NCBI GenBank assembly: GCA_932294295.1
Contig: OW028573.1
Coordinates: 17,504,155 to 17,568,154, forward strand
Reading direction: 5' to 3'
DNA from: Alitta virens
Lineage: Eukaryota; Annelida; Polychaeta; Phyllodocida; Nereididae
DNA length: 64,000 nt
How positions within the stretch are numbered: position 1 is the stretch's first letter; every line of letters begins with the position of its first letter. The notes under the pieces were generated by a model. The model did no database searches. It saw nothing but the letters and a program-made list of their open reading frames with translations, and was not told where the DNA came from. Below are positions 15,001 through 25,200 of this stretch, piece by piece. A program made the translations under genes and the position numbers.

Positions 15001-18000
15001 TAATGCCACAGTTTGTACCAAGGAAGGAGATAACTAACACCTCTGTTAGTTCTTGGATGAACTAGAGAAGGATTGGACACTTCGATAATTCCAAGGTTCA
15101 CACTGCGTTTCGCTACCGTCCTAATGACCAATTTATGATGCCCTATTAGACCCACGTTTTATAACTCCCCCTCACTGATTCCACTGGGAAACAATAGAAA
15201 GGGGTGCTAAATATGGGGTGGCGGTCATAACGGCTACACGCGAAAACGGCTACAACCATAACGGCTACAACCAAAACGGCTACACGACGATAACCAAAAC
15301 GGCTACACCAATTTTGGGGACATAACCAAAACGGCAACAGTGTTTTTCAAGCCTTAACCAAAACGGCAACAGACCAAAACCACAAAGACCAAAACGGCAA
15401 CAGACCAAAACGGCATCAGACCATCAATTGAATAATAAAGGACTTAATAAAGAGCATGTTAAAATTCAATAATAAACACAAATTAAATAAATCTACATGG
15501 CATACTTTTAATAAATATGCTATACTTTATTACATAATATTATAAAATATTAAACATACCATATGAAAATTAATTAATAGTAAAGGATTTGAAAAGTTAA
15601 TATTCAAAATCAACATGGAATACCTTAGATAAATATGGTGTACTTACATATATAATATTAAATAATACACTTACATGCAATTGCATGTTCTTTAATTGCC
15701 GCCGGCCGTACCATCAAATGACATGCAATCGTGGCTTCTCCTTGTGATCGTATCTTCTTACGAAAAAAAAAGTGTAGCCGTTTTGGTGTAGCCATTTTGT
15801 ACATGGCTTGTAGCCGTTTTGGTCATCTTTTAATTTAGGATTTTTGGTTGTAGCCGTTTTGGGGACGCCATTTAATTTTGTAGCCGTTTTGGGTTGTAGC
15901 CGTTTTCGCGTGTAGCCGTTATGACTGACATTCCTAAATATGTATTCATATCGGCTGACATGCATATCTTTCCTCTGCACACAGTATAAACTTGGCATTT
16001 TTTTCAATCTTTGTTTTTTTTCAGACTTAAATTTTATTTCTGTTGACAACACAATTTTGAAAATATATAAATAGGCAGGTTTTTATCAAAATTTTAAGAC
16101 AAAAAATGTGAGCACATCTGCTGAAAATTAGGCATCTTTGAAGGTCTGTATCTCCGTTCGACAACTTTAGACGATTAAGGCATAATAACCAGCATGAAGA
16201 CAAGATTTTCAGCTTTTCAATTAATATGGTCTGATCTTTGGCACTTTACGGCTTCTTGAGTTATCACATGATTAAGATAACATGTTTCACAAAATATTAG
16301 TCCCAATCTGGCTAATTTTAGTCCATAACTTTCTTAATATTAGGGGTAGAAATTTGGTGAAAACACTTTTAGAATCCTTGGATCATGCGGCATTCACTGG
16401 CAGTGATGTCAAGAATATACAATAAGAAATAAAGAATTTCGACTTAGAAATTTAGGGAGTTAATTGCTGCTGATGCAGGGCATCACTGATGAGGGGTGTG
16501 CTCACTGAAGCACAGTGTGAACATCAAAGAATTTATGTATTTAGGGAAGCAGCAGGGGTCCTTGGACCAGCTCTGGGCGAATTTGACTCTTCTTAAATCA
16601 CCTAATAATGAATATTGTTTTATCACTTTCCGAAGTGTCCAATCCTTCTCTAGTTCATCCAAGGTTAGTTATATTCCTCCTTAGAACAACAGGAAAGGTC
16701 TGAGCCTCAGATAGCACCAGGAAGCAGGAAACTCAATTCATGCTGTCAATTGCAGAACATTTAAAACAATAAAAACCTTCAAAGGTGAAAATGTGAGCAA
16801 GAGAAGTGAAGAAGTGAAGAATGGTGCGAGAAAGGCAAAGAACACAGCAACAAAAATAGGCAACAAAATAACAGAAATAGCTTCCAAGGCATTTAGGATC
16901 CATGGACCCAAATGAGGTCATGGACCCGAGTGAGGTCATGGTTAGAGGTCATGGTCATGGACACTACTGTATGTCTTCACATGATCCTGACAATTTCTGG
17001 TAAAGGATAATCAAAATGGCTGTTATGCTGCATTGGGCTGGAGTGTTCTATGTAGTTCCTTTGACTTCTTCTTGGTGGCTCACTGGTGGCATGCAGCTGT
17101 GCCACCTTGTGGAAGGTTTTGCAATGGACTACCTGTTTCCTTTCTTGTTAAACACATCTCAGAAGGGTGGCCCAGATGCCCAGTGATTAAAATGTTGGAG
17201 GTCCTAGGTTCAATTATTGGCAGTTATCATAACTTATGTATATCTCTTATATATAGTGTTTTTTATTTTTAGAAGATAAACAAATTATGTTGCTTTGAAT
17301 TTGATATCTGTTATTAATTATGAACCACGGTTGTGTTACTCATTCATTACCTCTGCCCAAGCAGTCAATCATAAAAGCTGATCATGGAAAAGCTGATGAA
17401 ATATCACTGAGACAATGCTATAATGACGGAAAGTGTTGGAATAAAACAGTGAGCTGATGTGAATTTGTAGTTGCAGTGAAACAAAAGAATGAATTTGTGT
17501 TTCAGGATGGGATGTTGCACACACTGCCTCTCCTCATGGACAAGTACATACCACCTTTGGAAGGTCTGCCAATGTACATCCTGAGGTTGGCCACGGAGGT
17601 AATTTTTGTTTGGATAATTTTCTTTATTCAAAATCTTTTAACACGTTTGATATCATCTTTCTCCCATAGCTCAAATGTGAACAGAATTATTGTAAAATGA
17701 CTTATTTTGGTAATTATAATGACTTGCTTTCAATTGCAGGTTGACTGGGAAACAGAGATAGATTGCTTTGAAACATTTGCGAGAGAAACAAGCGAGTTCT
17801 ACTGTTTTAAGAAAGATTGGTTGGAAGTCAACATGGCCGCTGATGAGGTAGGAATGCTTTAATACATTAAGTTTCGCATCACTCAAGAAATTCAAAAGTA
17901 AAGAAGCATATTATGAGCTGTGCCTTGAAACGAGTGATGTAATCTCAAATCAGCATTACACTTGATTAATTCAATAATTCATTGGAAAGCAATTGAATTG

Positions 18001-18215
18001 ACAAGTGACTTAATTGTATGAATAATAAGGTTTGATATTTATTACATGTTTTGTTTCAGGAGGAAGACTGCAATAAATGGAAGAAAACTGTGGAACATGT
18101 TTTGTACCCAGCTTTCAAGAGCTCATTGTTGTTACCAAAGTCTGCAGCTCAAGATGCCAGTTTGCTTCAAATTGCCAATTTACATGATTTGTACAAAGTC
18201 TTTGAAAGATGTTGA
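1..18215 (+). CDS. MLH1: DNA mismatch repair protein MLH1, 3' part (gene-level entry, ten exons)
   Basis: MLH1 is the MutL homologue that pairs with PMS2 (MutL-alpha), PMS1 or MLH3 in nuclear mismatch repair and meiosis. Ten exons joined in frame (1-57, 2136-2202, 3195-3339, 4959-5059, 5859-5967, 11282-11345, 11545-11709, 17506-17598, 17740-17847, 18060-18215) total 1065 nt, or 354 residues plus stop. Seen: linker motif [10 protein letters not shown], then C-terminal dimerisation-domain blocks [89 protein letters not shown] and the terminal FERC. In the known family FERC sits next to the PMS2 endonuclease site. From memory, exons of 109, 64, 165 and 93 nt equal human exons 14-17. The ATPase half lies upstream of the window. 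The linker is shorter than in vertebrates. Every junction is GT-AG and keeps phase, so the gene looks functional. Confidence 0.96.
58..2135 (+). other. MLH1 intron, no recognised gene
   Basis: AT-rich intron sequence. Short open frames on either strand (for example around 1655-1837) have no recognisable motif or splice-compatible match to MLH1. I see no clear repeat. Confidence 0.6.
2136..2202 (+). CDS. MLH1: MLH1 exon (5' part of human exon 12 equivalent)
   Basis: 67 nt between a TTTCAG acceptor and a GTATGT donor. It begins [12 protein letters not shown], matching the TLLPG start of human exon 12, and ends in a Ser-rich stretch with one leftover base that completes Gly with the next exon. 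Confidence 0.88.
2363..2446. repeat. Perfect 27-bp inverted repeat (hairpin) in MLH1 intron
   Basis: Arms 2363-2389 and 2420-2446 are exact reverse complements, starting ATACACTAATGGAC, around a 30-nt loop. The perfect pairing suggests a young hairpin-type MITE or insertion. No clear target duplication flanks it. Confidence 0.8.
3195..3339 (+). CDS. MLH1: MLH1 exon (3' part of human exon 12 equivalent)
   Basis: 145 nt after TTGCAG, ended by GTACTT. It encodes the conserved [19 protein letters not shown] segment of the MLH1 linker and then an acidic stretch. In human these residues lie in the same exon as ALLPG, so the intron 2203-3194 is an extra one or was lost in vertebrates. Confidence 0.93.
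3982..4086. repeat. Short foldback MITE with GAGGGATATAACTAA-type ends
   Basis: Arms 3982-4017 and 4051-4086 pair with few mismatches (TTATATCCCTCATAGTCGGG against CCCGACTATGAGAGATATAA). Flanking sequence at 3943-3970 is also found, reverse-complemented, at about 14935-14970, so this belongs to a dispersed family. Confidence 0.7.
4959..5059 (+). CDS. MLH1: MLH1 exon (human exon 13 equivalent)
   Basis: 101 nt after TTCCAG, ended by GTAAAG. It encodes [18 protein letters not shown], aligned with human RRRIINLTSVLSLQEEI at the start of the C-terminal domain. It is shorter than the human exon (149 nt) because the preceding linker is reduced. Confidence 0.92.
5329..5480 (+). repeat. tRNA-derived SINE
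   Basis: Box A-like GTGGCCTAGCCG (5342-5353) and box B-like GGTTCAATCCC (5398-5408) are ~45 bp apart, as in a tRNA promoter. The sequence does not fold as a complete tRNA and runs into a non-tRNA body (GACATGAGACGTTAAATTGG). The 3' boundary is uncertain. Confidence 0.6.
5859..5967 (+). CDS. MLH1: MLH1 exon (human exon 14 equivalent)
   Basis: 109 nt, the same length as human exon 14. It encodes [19 protein letters not shown] followed by [16 protein letters not shown], a hallmark of the MLH1 C-terminal domain. Acceptor TTTCAG, donor GTATGT. Confidence 0.96.
6622..7809. mobile_element. Non-autonomous TTAA-flanked DNA element, copy 1
   Basis: The sequence begins TTAA-AGGGGAACTAA and ends TTAGTTCCCCT-TTAA, that is 11-bp terminal inverted repeats between TTAA duplications. 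Inside each end an inverted GGCCGCCATT / AATGGCGGCC block (about 6768 and 7643) extends the symmetry. No transposase frame is present. The 1188-bp length and TTAA target suggest a piggyBac-like or other TTAA-specific superfamily. A second copy lies at 12919-14199. Confidence 0.8.
8812..8842 (+). repeat. LINE-like 3' tail inside family I foldback element
   Basis: TTGTCAATAAAATAATATAT followed by more AT repeats resembles the tail of the LINE whose open frame ends at 49666 (its minus-strand tail reads TTGTCAATAAAACGATATAT). The T-rich sequence before it may be the 3' UTR of the same kind of retrotransposon. Confidence 0.5.
8866..9045. repeat. Array of GACGT / GACGTC motifs
   Basis: At least nine ACGT cores, most as TGACGTC or AGACGTA, occur in about 180 bp. 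The block directly precedes core sequence (about 9075-9480) that is shared with the foldback elements at 39.8-42.8 kb. It may be the terminal array of a third, truncated foldback subfamily nested here. Confidence 0.6.
9075..9480. repeat. Foldback core sequence shared with the 40-48 kb elements
   Basis: Contains CCCCATTCTTTGTATCATTC and AAAATGCTAATAGCAATTGA, the second motif repeated about 160 bp later near 9421. The same words recur at 41830-41880, and inverted at 40750-40800 and 48030-48080. It links the MLH1-intron element to the large foldback elements. Confidence 0.65.
11282..11345 (+). CDS. MLH1: MLH1 exon (human exon 15 equivalent)
   Basis: 64 nt, equal to human exon 15. It encodes [20 protein letters not shown] plus Ser. 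Acceptor TTCCAG, donor GTAAGT. The preceding intron (5968-11281) is 5.3 kb and is filled mainly by two DNA elements. Confidence 0.96.
11545..11709 (+). CDS. MLH1: MLH1 exon (human exon 16 equivalent)
   Basis: 165 nt, equal to human exon 16. It encodes [20 protein letters not shown] and then the [20 protein letters not shown] helix and DYFSMEVDE. Acceptor TTCCAG, donor GTGAGA. Confidence 0.97.
12919..14199. mobile_element. Non-autonomous TTAA-flanked DNA element, copy 2
   Basis: Same ends as the copy at 6622-7809: TTAA-AGGGGAACTAA and TTAGTTCCCCT-TTAA. The terminal ~150 bp are clearly similar (CATAGAAACACATCCACGCT; CGTCACTGTTG; AATGGCGGCCCCCAGC), while the middle differs and contains AT-rich stretches. 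No coding capacity is visible. Confidence 0.8.
14850..14970 (-). repeat. Dispersed repeat related to 3943-4090
   Basis: The reverse complement contains AACAAATTAGTAAATA, GCCTAAT and GTTAACTAACATGTTG, matching the plus-strand sequence near 3945-4016. This is a diverged copy of the small foldback family. Confidence 0.5.
15052..16663. mobile_element. Larger element bounded by perfect 33-bp inverted repeats
   Basis: 15052-15084 and 16631-16663 are exact reverse complements (outer part CTTGGATGAACTAGAG, inner part GGATTGGACACTTCG). Outside both arms lie related words, GATAACTAAC and its counterpart GTTAGTTATATTCC, like the ends of the small foldback at 3982-4086. The 719-bp family II element at 15216-15934 sits inside. 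No transposase frame is seen. Confidence 0.65.
15216..15934. mobile_element. Foldback element with inverted AACGGCTACA arrays (family II)
   Basis: The left array (about 15223-15422) holds AACGGCTACA units that change inward to AACGGCAACA and AACGGCATCA. The right array (about 15775-15922) holds TGTAGCCGTT units in reverse orientation. Outer ends read GGGTGGCGGTCATAACGGCT and, reverse-complemented, GGAATGTCAGTCATAACGGC. An exact 8-bp duplication TAAATATG flanks it (15208-15215 and 15935-15942). No coding sequence is present. The ends and target size match the family I element, so the two are probably one superfamily, Merlin-like by these criteria. Confidence 0.82.
17165..17232 (+). repeat. Degenerate tRNA-like SINE fragment
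   Basis: GGTGGCCCAGATGCCCAGTG followed ~25 bp later by AGGTCCTAGGTTCAATTATT resembles decayed Pol III box A and box B. It is too short and diverged to be sure. Confidence 0.35.
17506..17598 (+). CDS. MLH1: MLH1 exon (human exon 17 equivalent)
   Basis: 93 nt, equal to human exon 17. It encodes [20 protein letters not shown] then RLATE. Acceptor TTTCAG, donor GTAATT. The intron before it (11710-17505) is 5.8 kb and repeat-rich. Confidence 0.97.
17740..17847 (+). CDS. MLH1: MLH1 exon (human exon 18 equivalent)
   Basis: 108 nt, 36 codons, phase 0 at both ends; the human exon is 114 nt. It begins [16 protein letters not shown], the counterpart of human VNWDEEKECFESLSKE. Donor GTAGGA. Confidence 0.95.
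18060..18215 (+). CDS. MLH1: MLH1 last exon (human exon 19 equivalent)
   Basis: 156 nt including TGA. It encodes [20 protein letters not shown], a short variable stretch, then [17 protein letters not shown] and stop. The invariant FERC C-terminus is intact. Confidence 0.97.
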   Translation, partial: EEDCNKWKKTVEHVLYPAFKSSLLLPKSAAQDASLLQIANLHDLYKVFERC

Positions 18216-18283
18216 CCTCAGTTTAGATACATATTTCTATATATATATGAAATCCAATGTGTAAATATCAAACAGTATATGTA

Positions 18284-18315
18284 AATAAATTGTTTTTATA
18301 TTAAGAATTAATAAA
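18284..18315 (+). promoter_or_regulatory. MLH1 polyadenylation signals
   Basis: Two AATAAA hexamers, at 18284-18289 and 18310-18315, lie 68-100 nt after the MLH1 stop. Either would give a short 3' UTR. The cleavage site is not visible. Confidence 0.6.
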
Positions 18316-19024
18316 TACTACAATGCTAAAACCAGTATTAGCCATTTTGTATTTCTTGTAACTTACAGTTATTGGTGAATATAATTCCAAAGGTAGCTTT
18401 GAGACTTAAATACATACATTGTAAAGTTGAAATATTTTTGGTAGTTTTTTAGGTCAACTGTCCATTGCATTATTTATTTGATACATCTGTTATTTTCCCC
18501 ATGTTGACCCCTGGATTTGATAACAATTGCAGCCAGGCTGATGTATTGACTTATCATGAGAAACAAATAATTTTTACTATTACCATGTACTTGTGGAAAT
18601 CCGTGATAGGCATAGCCATGTACAATATACATGCATTAGAAATGTTGCTGTCTGTCAACATGAACTCCATCTGACATTCAGATGAATTTTATTGATTGGT
18701 TTTTACCCCTACTTAACTGTTACAAGTATCGCGTGCATAAGTGTTGAATAATGTAAATACTTTGGATGCGATGTGCAATGTACCATAAATGAAATGGAGA
18801 TCAAACTACATTGTATGTCAGGTCTATGTTTAACTGACCCTGGTTGATTCTTAACTGACATCAAACTTGTGGTTCATTTCTTTTTTAAATTTACATAATA
18901 TATGTCGGATGGGATATCGCAGGATAAGTTTGAAGGAACCAATCACAGAAAGTCTTGATTTCTGTTCAGGTTTCCCAGTATTCTGTGGCCTCAATAATAG
19001 TAACTGAAATACTGTTGTTTTAAG
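18316..19024. other. Intergenic space between convergent MLH1 and carboxypeptidase gene
   Basis: About 0.7 kb separates the MLH1 polyadenylation signals from that of the downstream minus-strand gene. I see no gene, RNA or repeat in it. Confidence 0.6.
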
Positions 19025-19030
19025 TTTATT
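19025..19030 (-). promoter_or_regulatory. Polyadenylation signal of carboxypeptidase paralog 1
   Basis: Minus-strand AATAAA begins seven bases after the TGA stop, implying a 3' UTR of only a few tens of bases. Confidence 0.6.
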
Positions 19031-19037
19031 TGCTGTT

Positions 19038-19246
19038 TCAATGTTTTCTGTTGAGTGGAAATCCAACACCCTCAATGTCTTCTATCGTTTTAATAAGGTT
19101 GACTGTGCCGCTCCAAACCTCCTGGAAAGATGGTTCGATTTCCGACTTAGGGATGATGAAGTAATCTCCCCTCAGTTCAGGGTTGAATGGGTACTTCACG
19201 CCAACCACCCCTTTGGCCCAGTCGTCAGCTGCTCCTGTTGTGGCAT
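19038..19246 (-). CDS. Carboxypeptidase paralog 1, exon 11 (last)
   Basis: 209 nt including TGA; ATTGAADDWAKGVVGVKYPF and NPELRG carry Asp255 (B-type pocket) and Glu270. The C-terminus ends FPLNRKH. Confidence 0.94.
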
Positions 19247-22200
19247 CTGGTAAAAATGTAAAATAATAGGCCGTGTATGGGAATTTTTTATTCTTGAAAA
19301 AAATGCAATAAAATGGGTGAAGCGCCTACATCAGGTGATATTGAAGTCACTAAATGGCATTTGTAGACTTTTACTTGGACACCTGAGATTGGTTATTGCT
19401 TGTCCCAAGTGCAAGTAGCCCTGGCTTATCCATGACTGCACACTATTACTGAGTGAAATAATTTATACTCACAGATGACCTCACAACTTGTTCCATAAGC
19501 CCATCTTTTTCCTGATGATTCAAAGATACCAGTTGCTGCCCCCTCAGCGGCTGCATACTAAAAATTGTGGAACATGATTGGACAAAAACGCAGATAACAT
19601 GCAGATACTGGCCAATTTTGAATTAAATCCGCCAATTATGATTTTGATTGGCCAGTGTGGTCTGGTAAAGTTAATTTGCACATGGGCAAGTGGATGGCCT
19701 GACAAAATAACCGACGCTGGCCCAACATTGGCTCGATGACAAATTTGCTGCATGAAAAATGTGTGGGCAATCAATCACTTCAATGCCTGTAAGATGTAGT
19801 TATATACCTACGTAAGTGTCCTGGTAATGTGGTGTTGGTGTGAAATGGGAGGGGACATTTTTAAAAGCTTGATTTTCAAAGGCTGGCTCTGCTTGCACTG
19901 AGTGGTTCAACATCTACTTTTTATCTTTGATATACAGCTAAAACCTGTTAATATGTTTAATCATTCACTGACTGACATGTTATATAAGCTGAGATTTAGC
20001 AGTCTCACCATGTCATCATGGTCATCAGCTCTCTCACAAGGGGTAACGAACGAGTAGTTCTCTGTGTTGCCCCAGGGGTGCATCCACATTTCCCCAAAGC
20101 TGTGCAGGGTGATCAGGGCTGTGATTCTGTCTCCAATATCTGAGATGGCATTCTGGTAAGCTTTGGTCTCGGGTTCAGATCCTCCTGATGGACCACAGTA
20201 GATGTCTTCACAAGGGTCAGTGCTGACGCCCTGTCCTAATGTGATGAGAAATCAAGAGGCTGGACAATTGGCAAAAAGAAATGATTTCCAAACCCTGGGT
20301 TTCATGTGCTGTTCAAATGGGAGCTCCAACATCAAGGTCACTCGCATGTAATGCTGAGCATATATAGAAATACTTTAATTCTCTGACTAAGGTGTAGCTA
20401 ATTTTCAGAATCAGACTTTTGAAGTTGGAGGCATGTAACTATGCTTCCAGGCAAAAATAAGAGCTAACCTTTATGGAACAGATTATATGCTCTACAAGTG
20501 TGACACAAACATTTTTTGCAGTAGCAGACGATAAGCGTTTAAGTTGCATGACATACTATGACACGTGACTTCCCAACACTCACTGCGCCATCTGAAGTTG
20601 AAGTTTCTGTTGAGGTCGACTCCAATACAACCTCCTGCCTGAGGCCTCCTGTTCTTTCTGTGCAATCTGACCTGAAATGAATATTCTACATTCATTGAGA
20701 CCACAAATTAATGGTTCTAATTTAGTGGCTTCAGATGGTGTAAAATTGCTAAGATAGTTATGAGGGTGATATAAAAATGTTCTATTGTATGGTAGAATTC
20801 AGACAAGAATTAGAAAAACACATTGCCTGTCACTATGACGACCAAGCTATTGGTTAGATCAACCAAGACATTAGTTGACCTTACCATCTGATTGGCAAAC
20901 TGGCTGACCAAGGATAGTTCATTTGACCAAATATAGTTTGTAAGGTCACTGGTCAGCCAGTGCTGAGGTTGATTTAACCAATATCCAGGTTGGTCACATT
21001 TTGACCATCGCGGGACAATGTTCAGTCAGATTGAAACATTTAGACGGGTGGTATGGGCCTAATATGATTCAGTGATGGGCTACCACAGCACTTTACAACA
21101 AAGAAGTCTTATTTCCGCATTGCACGACTTAAACCGGAGTTAACAGAAACTGAAACTTAATAAATAAATACCCATTTAAGATTAAATAGCTTATTATGCT
21201 ATTTATATAAATCATTTTCATAAGTTCGAAATCTCCCTTCACTCGAATTAAATCAGGTGGTCCAATTAATTTGTCCAAAGGCAAGCTTAACTATGTGGAG
21301 GTTGTTTATTTAACGAGTCCTTACATTTGTCCATGAGTATTCATAACCATCAGGATTACCGATGGGAAGGAGCCAGAAGTCATAGTTGTTCAGCAAATTG
21401 GTCACTTCATTATCATTGCCATATCCTTCAATTATCTGCAAGGCGAACAAAAAAAATTGCAAAAAATGTCCTAGTATTCACAGATATATGTGTGTCAGAT
21501 ATATATGTGTGTCAGATATATGTGTTATCATGTTTACATTTTTCATTTTTTCAAGCATGTACTCACATGGTCAAATATGCGCACTGCAGTTGCCGTGGAG
21601 AGCCATTCCCGAGCGTGTATCGTTGCGTCAATCCAAACTATGGGTTTCACACCACCTGTGCTGACCTGAGGCAAAGAAATGTGACAAAAATGTGTGAGAT
21701 TGGATATAATGGTGTGTATCATGAGATTGTTACGTTTACCAGCAGATGACGTGGCGTTTTACTTCCGTATGTTTGGCTTCCTGTGAAATATAAGATTATA
21801 GTGTCCAATATCGAACATGCTGTAAATTCTTTTGTCTAAAAAAAGTTGTGCATGTATTTAGTCATGTACACCTTTGATTTCCTGTTATTTATCCCATCGA
21901 GATAAAAGCAGTTTCAATTTTAAAAATTAAAAAAAATAAGTTGTATTGCTGATATTTGTGAAATACAAACCTTGTAAATGTTCATTGGTCTTTCCTCATA
22001 AGAATCTCCAGCATTGTGTATGGTGCACTGTAAACCTCTAGAAGCACAACTGTCAACATAGTCTGCTAAGTGATTATAGTTCTGAAAACAAACGTCCATA
22101 ATATTATATTGGTATAATGTAAGATATGATAATGATATCTTTTGAAGTTTTAATCCTGAATACTTACTTCTTCCAGAGTGTTGAAGTCTTGAGGATCATA

Positions 22201-25200
22201 GGACTGGGTGTTAGCTTTATGACGAACTTCATATCTTTGTCTCTCATTATCAATTAACCTACAATGATTATTTCATGTATTTAGTTAGCAGTAAAACGCT
22301 GTTGTAGCAAAATGTGTCTTTTGATTATGAATTCCATTGTAAGCATGACCACAATGTCATTACACTGAGGCACGTTGACCAGCAGTGGGGAGGATTTATA
22401 CCCTAATATCATAGGTTATTGTAAAATTCCTTATATTTATAAGTATGAAATTTGGCTCAGAGGTAAAATCCCTATTCCTGATTTTGTGACTGTTAGAGAG
22501 TTTGAATTGCTAAGGTTCAACGTCGGCGCGATGTCGGCAATGTTGAAACGCTATCTGGGTATGGCATGACATATTAAATGGGTGGAACTTAAACTTGGTA
22601 GATGATACCAGCCAGATCATAGCTGCCAAAAGAGTTTCAAGACACACTCTGCATGTAAATTTGATTGGATATAGACCTACAAGAAATGAACCTACTTTTG
22701 AAGGTCCTCCACCTGCACTGCCCACACTATGCCTCTCTTTAACAGTTGACTTGTCATTGGACGAATGAATTTTGGACCAATAGTGATTGTGGCTGAACCA
22801 GAGCGAGTGATGGAGCCAGCTATGTCAACCTATGTAATACAGAAATTTAGCAATTATTAAAATGAAATTGATACGATAATTGTAGGTGTGTTTACTGAAA
22901 TGGCAACGGGAGAGATACAGCATTATTACAGCAGATTTCAACCTTACTCCAGATGACGTCATATGAATCCTGCCTGGACTCCCATTGGCCGAGGTGACTG
23001 GCTTAGCCAATGGGATTCATTGATTCACATGATTTCATCTGAAGTTCAGTGATCAAGATCGGTTTTGTGAAGGTATGTTGAACTGATGTCAGTCGTTGCG
23101 CTCCTGAGTCTGACAAAAATATCACGTTTTAACAGTGTGTTAACTGGAGTTCGCACTGCGCAGAGCCCTGAATTGGCCACTGAGGTTCACAGTTTTGCTA
23201 TCTTTACCTTAATTTGAAATCGTGTAAATGTAAACCTGGGGTTATAGTCTCAACCGACTTCACAATTACATCCTTGGTAGGCCAATCCAGAGTCTTTGCA
23301 GCTCCATATTCAGCCTTGAACACGGTAATCAAAGGGGTTTAAGACCTCACACTAGTACCGTCACTGTGGAACCCTAGTGCCAAGTACCCCTTGCACCATG
23401 TTGGGTGAGGCTATGGTTGATGAGGATCTGCCCAACTCCTTTAGTGAGGCAGATAGGTGGGAAAAAACTTCAAATTGTTATTAAAGCTTGAAACTTTCAG
23501 GACCTTTAGAAAATCATATTTAGGCTCATTTTTAGATATGGACCCCATTGGAATTTGACCTAGTTTCAGAATGGCATCCTATTCTCTTATTTTTGCTCTA
23601 CACATCAGCTGAATATAGTGTAGTTCACATGGATTGAACCTCCCAGATTGATAAATGAAAATAAAACTAACTAATGTTTCCCTTGTCTTCCAGGTCACTA
23701 GGAGCTATTTAGTTGCTTAGTCCTGCATGACAAGCATGATAAAGTGGAGTTTGTAGTATCTCCAAAATGTTTAATTGCAGCAAATGTAGTAGCTCAAATC
23801 ATTGTGGTTGCAAATAAAATTGGTTGACCACAAATCCAGAAAATAGTGCTCATTTAAGGCATACAGATTGAAAGAAATGTAATTTTGCTGGCTATGGAAC
23901 TCTAGACTAACTTTCAGCTGACAAGAGCTTTTAGCAATTAACATCATGTGTCAATGGGACTTAGTCCAGGTTAGATGATATAGCACTGGCATAAATAACA
24001 CTCTCATAAAGAACAATGCTTCCTGGCACGGAACAGGTACAATGTGATGACTTCTACCCTGGATAAGCCCTCTGGGCTTCCAACCGCTGGGTCCTGGGTT
24101 CAATTCCCGGTCGAGCCTAAGTTGGATGGCTGTTTCATCCTTCATCTCATTGCCATGGTCTCTGACAGTCCTCATCAGGTGCAGACATACAGGACATACA
24201 GGACATAAAGCCCTGTTCACCCACCCACCCTCTACCCTGGATAATATGTTGGATCAGTTCGATGTTGGACATATATGGGCTGGCATCAACCAATGCCAAG
24301 CTGACACGGCATGTTAGCTGGGAAACTTTCCTTTGCAAATCAAGACAAGTAAGTTAAATAAACTTGCAACTCAAATTAGTCTCCTACCAAGATTACCAAC
24401 TTTCTGTAATTTTGTGAAAAGAGGCAACAAGCATAATGCTTCCATGTTACAACAAGTAGCAAATACCAGTGACATGATTTTCATAGATATACATTGGTTG
24501 TCTGGTAAATTTGCACTTGGACTAAACAGGTTTAGTCCAAGGTTTGCACAATAACAAGGAGTGGCCTGTACATAGGTTGGCATGGGTTTAGTGGATCACT
24601 AACATAGAAATATTACATGTGCCTCTATTACCTTGCCTGTTCTAAAACTTTTTGTACTGCAGCTATGACTAAATTTAAAATTAACCTTTTGACTTTCAAG
24701 GCATTACATGGAAGGGCCCCACGTTATCTGGGTATACTGGTGACTCACTACCATCCAAGCAAATCATTACAATCAGCCTCGCACAACATACTGACAGAAA
24801 AGAACTCCAAAAGCAAGAAGTAGGGTGATCAAGCTTTCTCTGTTTGTGCACCGAAACTCTGGAACGCCCTACCAATCCAACTAGGCAGCATTAAAGACTT
24901 TTTAAAAATTTTAAATATCCGTACACTCTATTTATATTTATATTTTAACTACATCTTTATTTATTATATTTTATTTTTAGATTTTAGCGCTATACAAATA
25001 AACATATTATTATTGGCTATGTTTTACAAAAATATTATTTATTGAGTGTTAATATAGTGTGTGTGATGAACCGAAACAATTGCCACTTGGCCAAATAGCC
25101 TCTAGTGCAATGCAAAGTCCAAGATGTCCTATTTTTTGAACTCTTGAATTTCTTCATTTGTTCATTATATTCTGTCAAGTGTAAAATAATACAGTGTTCC

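Noticed and set aside
15223..15425. CRISPR-like or satellite interpretation of the AACGGCTACA array
   Set aside because: Irregular spacing, mirrored array at the other end and an 8-bp target duplication fit a transposon terminus.
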